Assembly (NCBI GenBank): GCA_973895155.1
Contig: OZ316899.1
Location: 5,208,001-5,272,000 of the forward strand
Source of the DNA: Marsupella aquatica
Lineage: Eukaryota; Marchantiophyta
DNA: 64,000 nt
Reading direction: 5' to 3'
Positions within the stretch are counted from its first letter, which is position 1; each line of letters begins with the position of its first letter. Both the position numbers and the translations under genes were made by a program. The notes beneath the pieces are model-generated. The model was not told where the DNA came from, did no database searches, and saw only the letters and a list, made by a program, of their open reading frames with translations. This document shows, in pieces, positions 12,001-22,124 of this stretch.

Positions 12001-12487
12001 CTTTGAATTGTATAGCATCCACCAGGTTGAATTGCACCTTCAAAAAGCTCTAAAATTTGGCCTCACGTCCTTTTATCAAGGGAGAGTTGCCTGTGGAATC
12101 CTCCCGCATCTCCGTCATGTTAAAGTCCCCGCATGCAATCCAGTAGGCCGGGGGCAATCCCAGTGTAAGCTCATTCCAGAGGATTGCCCTCCTCCTGGGC
12201 AAATTGGGTGCATAGACAATGATTATTCCAAAGTTACATTCTTCATAAGCTAGAAGCGCCCATACAACTCTTCCAAGATCAAACACACCTGAATCCACAA
12301 TTTTGATCCCCGGATGTATTAGTAGCAATGTGCCCCCACGCCCCTCGTCCGGGGCCAATGTAATACACTGATACAATGGCAGTATCACCCTCATAGCCAC
12401 GTCAAGCCTGAACTGATCTGCCTTAATCTCCTGCAAGGCCAGAATTTCCACCCTTCCCTTTCTGGACTCAATCCGGTTTTTAACTAC
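9058..12487 (-). mobile_element. LINE-1, 3' part (ORF2), cut by Gypsy-1
   Basis: This minus-strand non-LTR retrotransposon is the continuation of 52399-55040. The bases ACTAC at 12483-12487 are the left copy of the Gypsy-1 target duplication. Its 3' end is missing: similarity to LINE-2 ends after the ATRIGKG motif at about 9058, before the cysteine/histidine part of the zf-RVT domain, with no A-rich tail. So it has lost its 3' terminus by deletion or later insertion. Confidence 0.9.
9058..12487 (-). pseudogene. LINE-1 ORF2: endonuclease, reverse transcriptase, zf-RVT start
   Basis: Reading leftwards, the AP-type endonuclease continues from the split codon at 12487 (EILALQEIKAD, IIIVYAPN, CGDFNMTE, then SDHDPVVL near 11840). 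After one frameshift (between about 11800 and 11590) a long frame follows: KAPGPDGLSAEVY, the RT motif FADDLGMF near 10390, VRLNLQKS, and the LWKAWE region near 9670. The last part is FLWRIIASGLFTGVRA at about 9100. In-frame TAG codons replace conserved tryptophans in TFD-VKNRKY and AFD-VDQGYIW (near 10750 and 10690) and another TAG lies near 11289. All fit TGG to TAG. ORF2 would nick DNA and prime reverse transcription at the target. This copy is dead. Confidence 0.92.
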
Positions 12488-12847
12488 TGTGACGCCGCCG
12501 GTACGGCGAGTAATGAGTAATTTGGTCTAAACCGCGCTTAGCACGCGCATTAGGGGTATATTAGGCCGCTATTATTAGCATAACGACAGTATTTAGGTAA
12601 CCATTATGAGTAGGAAATCATTAGTCAATAAGGGGAATTCATGTTCGAACTGGCGGCGTGTCGCCATTCGCACGCCCGAGTTGCGAGCGTGGAGGCCCCC
12701 CCCCCCTCGGGTCCGTATAACGAACTTAGGGAAGTGGCCACTGACACGCGCTGACTCAGACCGGCGGAGTGCCCGGTACACTACAAGCGTGAACGGTTCA
12801 GCCTATAAGCAACGAGGAGACGTCGGGTGATCGATGAGCCCTCAAGG

Positions 12848-12855
12848 TATAAAAA
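12848..12855 (+). promoter_or_regulatory. TATA box of Gypsy-1 5' LTR
   Basis: TATAAAAA in the context AAGGTATAAAAAGGGAG, a strong plant TATA match about 360 bp into the LTR. The same site is kept in the 3' LTR at 44564-44571. Transcription would start near 12880, about 110-150 bp before the LTR coding frame, so that frame lies at the 5' end of the predicted transcript. Confidence 0.75.
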
Positions 12856-12991
12856 GGGAGCCGACCCTTTGTAGTGCACCAGTCCATCAGTCCACGCGCC
12901 AACTTTGACCCCAGCTCTCTTGTTTGCTCTTAGTTGCCACTGCTATCTCCTCTGAATATCGCACACGATCCTCTCCAATTCGACCATTTGA

Positions 12992-15336
12992 TTCTGGACG
13001 CAATTCCTATCTACCGGAAGACACTTGGCCGACTCATTGAAACACGCCAACCGGCCCCGATACGAAATCGAACACGAGTATGAGAGAGCCATCCGCCTAG
13101 CAGGACAACACCACTATATCCTTAACTTTGACTACCCATCTCAGAGCGAGCTTTACCGACCAGCAGAGGTATCAGGGTACTTCTTCAACGGAGACAAATA
13201 TATTGGTTTCTGGGAAGCATTGCTTCGGCTTTCGGACGAGGTCTTCAATATCCTGAGTACGATCGACTTGCAACGGCATCACTTTGACCACATCCCGGCT
13301 CAGGTTCGGGCTATCATCAACAGCGAGTCCAGCACTACCCGTTCGACAAGGCCGTCTGCACTTGCTTCAAAGAACTTATACGAGCACCTGCAGAGCTTCA
13401 TGGGAACTAGACCCTCAACCGCCGGCGCCGACCCAGTTGATCCCATACCTGTACCCGCGCCAACACAGACTCAGGCTCAGCCTCAGTCTCAGCCTCAGCC
13501 TAGCCAACCCCCCACCGCCAATCGCCCCGCCAGTACAAGTACGCTCCGTCATCAACGTTGTGGACCTTAGCGACGACGACGAGACTACCCCACCCTTGCT
13601 CAGGCGGCCTAGAGGAGCAAACACTCAAGGGGCCAACACTACATCGTCCCCTCCCCATGTCCGGACCCAAGGAGTGGCTCCAGCAGACAACACGGTGACC
13701 GTGGCCGCCCCCGGCCCAATACTAACGGCGGTAGCACTACCTATGGCCGATCGAGAGGATGGGGAGGTGTCACCCTCCTCGAGCCAGTCATGAGGGAAGA
13801 AGAGGAAGGAACCCGCTGCTGCATCCGGGTTACCAATGGCCACGGTAGCCGCGGCCAAGGTGACAATGCACCGCATGGGGGAAAACGTGCATAAAAAATC
13901 CTCCATCCCAAACATGCGGTGTACCTGAAAACTCAGGGATTTGAGCACCTCGCCTCTCTCCCCTGGAACACTTGCAGGTACTACGGGGAGGACATGATGG
14001 AATTCGTCAAGAATTATGACGACGCACGTCAACACACTCGGCTGCGGGGAAGGAATATGTCCCTCACGGAAGAACGGCTCAGGATGATCTTTGGGTTACC
14101 CAAAGGTGACCACCGAGTCGAATCACGGGCTCCCGGGGGCAAGGGAGCCAAGTACCAATCCTTGAGTTTTCCCTCCGAGGGATCAGTGGACAACGGGTTC
14201 GTGATGAGGACCTGCCTCATCCCCGAGATAGCTGAGCGACTGGAGTTCCAAAGGTACGCCCTCCACATGATGGAACCCCGGGGGCAGATCTCCGCTGTCC
14301 AGGTTATCCAGGTTGAGAACTATCGACCTAGGAAGTGGGCGTCGTACTTTGCTAAAAATTTCCATGAAGAGATGGAGCGGCGAAGAAAAACACTATACAT
14401 TGGTGGGAAGTCGTATTTTGCTAGCCACATCAAGATCATTCTCGAGTGGTACGCTCAATTTGATTGACGAACCCTTCCCCGTGTCAACGTAACAAAGCTG
14501 GTCCCAGCTAGGTGGGTTTTCCCGGCCTTGGAGAGACGGCCCCAACCCGAGGCCCGAAGTCCAGCGGCCATACAGGCTTCACCCACCCCACCTCCACAAG
14601 TAGCTGTAGCCGTGGTCGAGGAGGTACCGGAGGAGGTACCGGATGGGTCGGTACATTTCTGATCGGACTTCTGGGAGATTTCTCTCATCAAATTGCCCAG
14701 GATACCGGGGAGTTCATGGCCCGGAAGGTAGCCTATTTCTTCAATCAGGAGTTGGTTGCCGCAGTAAAGGCAGGTCGGGCCCAGTCAGAGGCCTTTCAGA
14801 GGATAGAGCGGTACCAGGTGGAGTCCGTATACTTAAAGAATGAAGTTGCAGCTCAAGAGGCTGAGCTTATGGAACTACGACCCAAGGTTGCAGCCACCGA
14901 TGAGTTGTTAGCAAAGGCGCACGCCCTTACCTCCCTAGTCGAACAGGCCAAAGTTGGGAACGAGGCCAAGATTGCACGACTCCGGAACTAGATTGACAGT
15001 TTGAAGAATCAAACTGTCATCTGGCAGAAAGACCTGGAGGAGGCCGAAGAACGGGCCCAACGGGACACTACGGAGATAGCCACGCTACAGGCCGAAGTAG
15101 CGCGGCTCCAAACCGAAGCCGAGAAGCAGGACCAGTTGGCTGGCAAGCTGACGAGCGACGCCCAGCGGCTGGAGGAGGCATGCCAGGAGGCAGCGGAGGA
15201 GACGGACGCGGCGAAGCGAGAGAACGAATCTCTTCTAGACCAGGTCCAGCTCCTCAAGGTGGACAACGACAGACTTCGTAAGGAGCGGGATGGCCGCTCC
15301 CACTCGGGCGGCTGTGGCAAGCGTGCCAGGCATTAG
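12992..15336 (+). pseudogene. LTR-encoded protein, 5' LTR copy (broken)
   Basis: A coding frame inside the LTR, best understood by comparing three copies. In order: an N-terminal domain (HHYILNFDYPSQ, GDKYIGFWEALLRL, IDLQRHHFDHIPAQV); a Pro/Gln-rich linker; VVDLSDDDE; a second domain (GFEHLASLPW to HIKIILEWYA) with RLRMIFGLP and RRKTLYIGGKSYF, which loosely recalls plant-mobile-domain or Transposase_32-type sequences; a Pro-rich spacer; a coiled coil of about 190 residues; and a C-terminus with SHSGGCGKRARH. Breaks here: an extra C in a C-run near 13515, TGA at 13791-13793 and after YAQFD at about 14465, a -1 shift near 13896, the 268-bp deletion near 14655, and TAG at 14989-14991. No clear ATG remains; ATA stands where the 3' copy has ATG. 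Function unknown. Confidence 0.7.
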
Positions 15337-16243
15337 CGGTGGAGTATGAATAGAATAGGGTTAGGAATAGCTAAATCAGGCTATGGGGACAGGAACCTGC
15401 CCTAGTTAGAGCAGCATCGCCATGCTGTCCAACATTCGTAGGTTAGGATCTTCTAATAAGACACAGCCGTTTTTCGGCCTGACAGTCAGATTAGTTAGGA
15501 CCTAAGTCACCAAATTTTTGGGCGGGAGGACACTCCGTTCCTCGGCCCTTAGTATTTAGTGACCCCTCGATAGAGGAGGGGGGGGGGTTTAGTCTCAGTA
15601 TTGGACGTCCGTAGTATGTGCGAGGAGTCCCAACCTCTGGAGTGAAAGAGTACCAAGGGGAGGGTGTAAGACTAAGCTTGTTGGGCGAGTGCGGAGCCGG
15701 GCTCCGTTGTAGTGTACACCCTCGGCCTTGGACCTGTTCACTCCAGAGCATTTGTGTCAACTAAGTGTACGCGTATGTCTCTTATGGAGTAAAATCCCTT
15801 CCCGTTATTTCCTTCGTGTAAATCGAGATTTTATGCTTGTGCGTATGTATGTGTGTGAATCTCGTGTATAGGTGCCAATGCTTGGCCGAACGCACTACCC
15901 AAGTAGTGCATGGGGTGCAGCTTGCGTGTACGTGGTTGCGAGCCCGGGTTGAGCACCCATATCATCAAAATCCGGATCAAAGGCGGACAATACGAAGGCT
16001 TAGAAGCCCTTAAGCCAGGGTCGATCCTGCTATCGATTGAGGTACGTTCCGGCGGCGGAACACAAATCATACCTAGGAGGTGTCCGTATATGACGATAGG
16101 TGCACTTAGCGCTATTTTACATAAGTTGGGTGCATTCCGTGCCTCCCTCCCTGCCCGAACCCTCATTTTGACAAAGGATGTGCCTGTTTAAGCCGAAGCC
16201 CGGAGTAAGGCCAAGGCTGACGACGTGACATAGCCTTTGTTTT

Positions 16244-16261
16244 TGGCGCTAGATGGAGGGG
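16244..16261 (+). other. Gypsy-1 primer binding site (degenerate)
   Basis: TGGCGCTAGATGG lies 13 bases after the LTR end in the context TTTTTGGCGC. Gypsy-2 has the better preserved TGGCGCCGCTGCCGGGGAC, complementary to a tRNA-Asp 3' end, in the equivalent place. The Gypsy-1 site matches only its first half. Confidence 0.6.
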
Positions 16262-16359
16262 GCACTCTACGTGTAGTAGAGGGGAGACATGTGCGGGTGC
16301 ACCTGGGCTGAATACACCAGGCCCGTGTGAGTTACTAACCATCGCATGTATATGAGTAA

Positions 16360-18901
16360 ATGCCTGTCACTCGTTCTCAAGCAGCTTACTTGAGGAGATT
16401 GACTAGTGAACGAGAGAGTGCAATCACAGCAAGCTCCGACTCTTCAGGATCGGAGGATTCGCAATCACCTTGGCAAATGAACATACCACCAGGACCCTCG
16501 GGGTCTGGTCCAACCGGTCCTGCTGCACCACCGCCAGCACCGCCACCGCCACTAGTACCTATGGCAGCCGCCCCACCGATGGCCCGCGCTGCCCAAGCTC
16601 CTCCACAAATATCGCAATGATCGCGGTTTCATTATCGACCTTTCAAAGGGCGTCATGGGGATGATCCGGATGAATGGTTGGATGAGGTTGAAGCCACTGC
16701 TAAGGCTAACGGGGAAGACGCCATTAAGCTAACCATCCTCCCTGGAGTGATGCGGGGAGAATCTTGTTCATGGTACAACTCGCTGCCACCCGGTACTACA
16801 TGGGCACAATTCCAAGCTGCGTTGCTGCAAGAATTTTGTGCTATTGGATCCGAGCAACGCTCTTTATTAAAGATCGGCCAACTTTGCATGGGAAAAAAAG
16901 AGTCCCTACGAAAGTTCATTCAGAAGTTTCAGAAACTTGCTGCCAAGATACGGCCCAGGCCGGGTGACGCACTCCAGCTTACATGGTTCCTCCATGGTTT
17001 GCCCACGAATATGCAATTTTGGGTGCGCCAGAATAACCCAATTTCAATGCAAGCAACCATAGCGTGCGCCAAAACCTACCGGGAGTCCACCTATAACTCC
17101 CGGCGAAGCCAGCGGGCACGCCGCAAGAAGGGCAAGTACGAGACCTTCAGTGACAGTGACTCCAAATCAGACGACGAGAAGAAGAAGAAACGCAAGAAGA
17201 AGAAGAAACATTGTTTGACCTCGTCCAGTTTGGAGACAAAATCTAGTTTGGATTTAACTTCGAACAGCGAGTCCTCCACCTCCAGCTCATCGGGAAGTGA
17301 TTCGGAGAGCAAGAACCGGAGCAAGAAGAAGAAAAGGAGAGTTAAGGAGGGGAAAATCAAATCCCGTGCTCAAAGAACGATACCCGATCTGAAGGCTGCC
17401 AAAGCAGACAAGCTTAACAAAATCACAGATCGCCTCAAAGCACTGTCAGTACATCTCGCGGAAAAGCCGGTGGAGAAGAAGAAGCCATCTGAGATTCGAG
17501 CCCATGCGTGATGTTCAAAGTGCTTCCAATCCAGGCATGTCGTGCAAGAATGCCCAAGATGGAAGAACCGAGTTCACCAGGTGGAATTAGATGATGTCGA
17601 CAACCCGAGACCTGAAGCGGAGTCCACGGAGTATTTCTTTGAAGACCCTCCTGATTTGGTGTACCAGATTTCAACGGTGGGTCCGCGTAACTTAGCAGGT
17701 AGAATTGCATACCCCTACCCAAACAATGGCCAAAGTTTCCAAGTTATCAGTAACCCTAGCATTCCCCCTAAACCAGGGATTTGGCGATCCCCGGTTTATT
17801 ACAACTGTGAGAAACCAGGCCACTTTGCGAGGGAATGCACATAACCAAGATGCCAGGGGGATGGCCGTGGCATGCCACTATGTCAAGTCTGCAAAATGGA
17901 AGCTCATTCCACGGCCAATTGTCCATTGGTAATAGCGGCTCGAACAAATGGAGCAAGACCAGCCCAGGGCGGACCGGCCACAAGCGATGCAGTCATCCAA
18001 ATGATTGATGTGGAATGACAAGATGACAACACCGAGTGGGTGAATCTGGTGGACGTGGCAGAGCACCCTAATCCATCTGACGAGGCTGAGTGCTACCAAG
18101 TGTCAACAAGAGCCGAACGGAAGGAAGAGAAGCAAGAGGAGAAATGCAAGAAAAAGCAAGATACTACTCCGGTGCAGCCAGCGATAGACATACCCCCAGA
18201 GAAAGACGATGACTATCGTCGGGACGACCCGAAGCTATTTTTCCCCCGCATCGAAGAAATGGTAAAGAAACAGCTGGAGGCCTACGAAGCTCAGGAATAC
18301 CAGAAGGCAATCGATAAGGACATCAAAGCAGCTGAAGCCGCCCGACGACAGGAGCAAGAAAAGCAAGAAAAGCAGGAGGAGGAACTCCAGCAACAGCCAA
18401 AGGAAGAAAAGAAGGAGGACTATGATATTAAGGAAGACGTGAAGAGTTGCCCGGTTACAGCAACAGTAGGACAACTGCTACAAAACAATCCACAGTACCG
18501 ACGGCAACTGAGGGAGTTGCTTACGGGTCGACGACGGAGGCGACTACCCCGTGTTGGGATCGCGGATTGCAACATGATATGCGAGGACCTGGGAGCGCCG
18601 GACATCTCGATTGAGATTAATAATTGTACCATCAAGATGGTTCTCGTGGATGGAGGAGCGGGCGTCAACATCATGACTGAAGAAACATCAGTCAAGTTAG
18701 GATACCTCACGTATCAACCCACGGCACGAGCTATCAGATTAGCAAACGGGGCAAGGGTCCTTCCATTAGGCACACTCACACGGGTGCTCACTCTGGTGGG
18801 AGGGGTGGAGTTCTATCTCAACTTCCTAGTCATGAGGCCGGTTCGGCCCTCCTCTTATCCGGTCCTCCTAGGCAGGCCGTGGCTGTACGGTGGCCGTGTA
18901 G
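16360..18901 (+). pseudogene. Gypsy-1 gag and protease (5' part of gag-pol, nonsense-ridden)
   Basis: ATG at 16360 starts MPVTRSQAAYL, like the Gypsy-2 start MPTTRSQALKE. One single reading frame then runs to 18901. It contains a retrotransposon gag domain (GVMRGESCSWYNSL, FIQKFQKLAAKI), a Ser/Lys-rich stretch, three CCHC-like knuckles (one at 17803-17841), an acidic linker and the aspartic protease (VLVDGGAGVNIM near 18640). There are no frameshifts, only stops: TGA 16618, TGA 17509, TAA 17842 and TGA 18016. Gypsy-2 comparison gives Arg, Trp and Trp at 16618, 17509 and 18016. The frame is cut after GGRVV by Gypsy-2 and resumes at 40782. Confidence 0.92.
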
Positions 18902-19582
18902 TGTCAAACACTTGCCAAGGAGCTTAAGCGGCTTTTCTCCCCAAAAGACTACCTAATACCTGCTCCATGTCATACCAGGGTCACAAAGGATTGACAAAAC
19001 TTCTGAAGTGTGCTTACAATGTCCAATCACTCCATACATAAGTAGTTTCAACTCTCCACTTCTAGAGAGGTAGTCCCCTTGACTACTTTTGTACTCACCC
19101 CTTCCCCTCTCCTCTACTCCAAGGATCAGCAAGGGGGATCTCCGCTCCAAGCTGTCACCTTAGAGTAGATTCTCACACAAACACCCAAGAACCCAAAGTA
19201 CTTTCCTCTTCAAGCTTAAGTCTCCTCAAGACCCTCAAAGTAGTGTTACCCCTCAACCTTGCCCCCCTGGCCTTGGTTTGGGTCCACACATCCCCTTTGA
19301 GCCCTAGAGAAGGCTCCTCTATCTAAGGACTCTTCCTCTTGTTCTTACTTCTTGTTAACACCACACACCAAGCAAAGTACTTTCCACCCTCAAGCTATAA
19401 TCCTCTCTAAGTCTCAAAGTAATGCTATACCTTAACCTTGCCTCCTTGGCCTTGGTTTTGTACTAGCACATCCCCTTCAAGCTTAGACCAAGATTATACC
19501 ATAGCATGGACTCTTCTCTTGCTCTCATATACTTCAAATGCACTCACACTTAATGGTCACAATGAAGATTGGTAAGTCTCCT

Positions 19583-19588
19583 TTTATT
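19583..19588 (-). terminator. poly(A) signal in Gypsy-2 LTR
   Basis: AATAAA on the minus strand, about 120 bases after the inferred start site. Repeated at 28929-28934 and 38275-38280. With the TATA box this predicts a short R region of roughly 150 bases, a compact normal LTR promoter/terminator pair. Confidence 0.6.
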
Positions 19589-19737
19589 GCATCACCTTTA
19601 CAACAAAAGTTCACTACACATTCTCCACACTAAGCATGGACCACCTCTCCTTTCTCAAGCTTAGCCCTACCTTGGCAAGGTAGAGATTTCACTTAAGAGA
19701 TGAGACTCCCGGTCCCTAACAAATGAAAACTTCCTCC

Positions 19738-19744
19738 TTATATA
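19738..19744 (-). promoter_or_regulatory. TATA box in Gypsy-2 LTR
   Basis: The minus strand reads TAGTATATAAGGAGG. Identical sites lie at 29084-29090 and 38430-38436. Transcription would start about 30 bases further left, near 19705, and in the right-hand LTRs would drive the gag-pol genes. Confidence 0.7.
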
Positions 19745-22084
19745 CTATCTCCTTCCACATCACACCAAGCTTGACCTGGGGTCCAACTATACCTCCCCCA
19801 AGTCCTCCTAACACACAAAGTCCAACTCTATAGTTCATAGCCCACCCTACTACTTGCTATTTTGCCTCCTTCCAAGCCCTGGAATATGCCACACATGAGT
19901 GGTATGCTTTGACTTCCAAACCTACTCCCACTTATGGTCCTCCTCACCAGCTTACCAACCCACTTGAAATCTCGCAAAAAGAGTGAGTGAGTCTCAAGTT
20001 GTGCCTAGTCAAAGTTGGCCTTATTTTACTTGTAACCCCTTTACTACCCTAAGTAAACTACCCCCTATATTTACTTTTCTTAACTTGATGGCCTTACACC
20101 TTTGGCCAAAGGTAAGTACCCTTCTCTAGAGCCTAACTCAAGTGGTATGGGTGCAAGAAAGGTCAGCCCCTAAATCTGGTATTCATTCCCCTATGCCGAC
20201 TTTGGTTTGCAAGTTGTCGGGACTCCCTCGTGGCCTCGGTTAAAAATATATTTGAGTGATTACTTTTCTGGGGTTCCACCTTCACCAGGGGGTGCCTTAT
20301 CTTCCCCTAACTCAGCACAAAAAAATTTGGGCCCCAACGGATACCTCTAGCCAAAGTTATGCCCATTCTCCCAAGGCCTGTTTTTGGTGTAAAGCGGGTG
20401 TAAGCGGCGGCCCGATTACACTTACCTTACATGCCCCTTATGGGGATTCCACGTGTCATGAGGGGAGAGCACTCTCATTATACTCATGTTTCTTATGAAG
20501 AAATTGTAAGGACAGCAATGTTTGCAGCCATTTCTCTCTCGTGAATTCAATCTAAAACCACAGCATTCTCTATTGGATTCTTTCTTGTGCAGCAGTCCAG
20601 CTGATCAGCCGCCAGCCCCTCAATTTCACAGCCACCATAGCTCACAGCCAGCCTAGTCAATTTCGCAGCTAGCCCACCTCTTCAATTTTGCCGCTAGCAA
20701 CACAGTCAATTTCGCAGCTAGCAGCACAGTCACATCAGCGCATTTACAGCACAACAACAGCAGATTTGAAGCACAGCAGCAGCAACCATAGCTTGATTCC
20801 TTCTCAGTCAAGCAGGTCTCTCTTCTCAATTTCGTAGCTGCCCACCTTTGCAATTTCGCAGCTAGCAGCAGCATCATTCAATTCAGCAGCATCAAGGCAG
20901 CAGCCAGCCAATTCTCATGAGCATCTCGTGCCTGATTAGTAGGAGCACCTCTAATCTAGTGTGCAGCTGTCATAGCAGCAAGCAGCCTTCCCAATTCAAA
21001 GCCAGCAGCGATCCTAATTTGCAGCCATAGCTCTTTTCCTTCTCAGCAGCCATAGCTTCTTCAATCAGCAACAGCCCTTGCTTCTTCAATCAGCAGCAGC
21101 CATTTCAATTCAGCCGCCCTTCCTTCAATTCAGCCGCCCTTCCTTCAATTCAGCCGCCCTTGTGCTCAATTGATTCCTCAAGTAATCATGCAGCACCTTT
21201 GGACAGCCTCCCGGTGCTTGACGTCCTCACCAGCCTCGTGCTTGCTCCTCCTTGCCTCGTGCTCGCTCCTCCTTGCCTCGTGCTCGCCGCGTGATCGTCG
21301 CCCACGCGGTTTACACTTAGAAAAAAATACATTTTTTTTTGGAAAAACAGCATTTTGGGGCGATTTTGGACCCCCCTCCAAAACTCACACATAAGTCCAA
21401 AAGGACTTCTGAGTAGCTCCACTGATTCTATGGACATAGGACTATGTCCGGGTTTACTAAGATATAAACAAAACCCTATAACAACTTTTCTAAAATTAGG
21501 CAAAGAGGGTCAAGTCTTTATGTCTTCCAAAATTCTTCTCAACTTTGAGATGCTCCCAAAAAGTAACCAAGTGTGACAAAGTTGTCCCACAAGTTTCTAG
21601 GGATAGAGGGGACCATACTTAACCCACTTCCAAACTTGGAACCCCTACATTTACCCATCAGCTATTTTTCCCGGGACCCGCTATTTGGTAACTTTGATTT
21701 TTGCCAAAATACTTATAACTCCTAGGTTAAGACCCCACTTGACTTCATACTTTTTCAGGGTTCCCTAGGGACCTCCCAGCACCCATGGGAGAAATATCAG
21801 CCAAAAATAAGATGTCCGGTGTCGGGTCATTTTTCGGTCCCGACTTAGTCGCCTATTATAACTAAGGACGGACTAGTTTCCTGCCCCTCCTATAGTAACT
21901 TGCTTACCCCTAGATAACTTTGCATAACTAAATTCCCTCTTACCTCTACTAAGCTTCCCTTCTTACTTAAGTGCCCTAAACCTAGCTACTCTGATAGCAC
22001 TAAAACTTTTTCCCTAACTATTTCCTCTTCTAAACGAAAGAATGTCATGTTTCTCTACACTAGCTGACACTGAGCCATCCCACA

Positions 22085-22104
22085 TAGCCCCCTACTTAAG
22101 TGTG
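22085..22104 (-). other. Gypsy-2 polypurine tract, unit 1
   Basis: The minus strand reads AAGTAGGGGGCTA directly before the 3' LTR. The same tract is at 31431-31450 in unit 2. Gypsy-1 has AAGCAGGGAGCTA in the same place (44194-44206). Confidence 0.8.
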
Positions 22105-22124
22105 CAGCGTCCCCGCAAACACAC

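Larger units (their letters stand above)
12488..16230 (+). repeat. Gypsy-1 5' LTR
   Basis: 3743 bp. U3 holds a TATA box at 12848. A long coding frame occupies about 12992-15336 (separate entry). The last about 890 bp are non-coding, with a G-run near 15583-15593, and end in ACGACGTGACA. Compared with the 3' LTR it lacks 268 bp (equivalent to 50482-50749, with GGTA at both edges of the deletion), has a 12-bp extra GGAGGAGGTACC-type repeat near 14620, and lacks the 82-bp duplication at 51921-52084. Confidence 0.95.
18902..22084 (-). repeat. Gypsy-2 LTR, copy 1 (3' terminal LTR)
   Basis: 3183 bp, on the minus strand TGTGGGATGG to GTGTTTGACA. U3 spans 22084 to about 19745 and includes a CAGC-rich segment (20580-21290) with repeated CAATTTCGCAGCTAGC-like words, a 20-bp unit around TTCAATTCAGCCGCC repeated three times near 21110-21165, and a GCCTCGTGCTCGCTCCTCCTT repeat near 21232-21290. 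Small open frames in this LTR recur identically in the other two LTRs and resemble nothing known, so I do not call genes. Confidence 0.95.

Noticed and set aside
13880-13910. Programmed frameshifting at the AAAAAAT run in the LTR gene
   Set aside because: In the incoming frame the run is read CAT-AAA-AAA, which is not a proper X-XXY-YYZ slippery phase. LTR3 is in frame at this point, so a one-base deletion is simpler.
15580-15595. The long G-run in the Gypsy-1 LTR as a functional quadruplex
   Set aside because: It is a single homopolymer run whose length differs between LTR copies and which is shortened to GGGG in LTR3, more like slippage than a conserved structure.
20256-21576. Small open frames (74-105 codons) in the Gypsy-2 LTR that recur three times identically
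   Set aside because: The repetition comes from the three LTR copies, not from independent conservation. The products are low-complexity and resemble nothing known.
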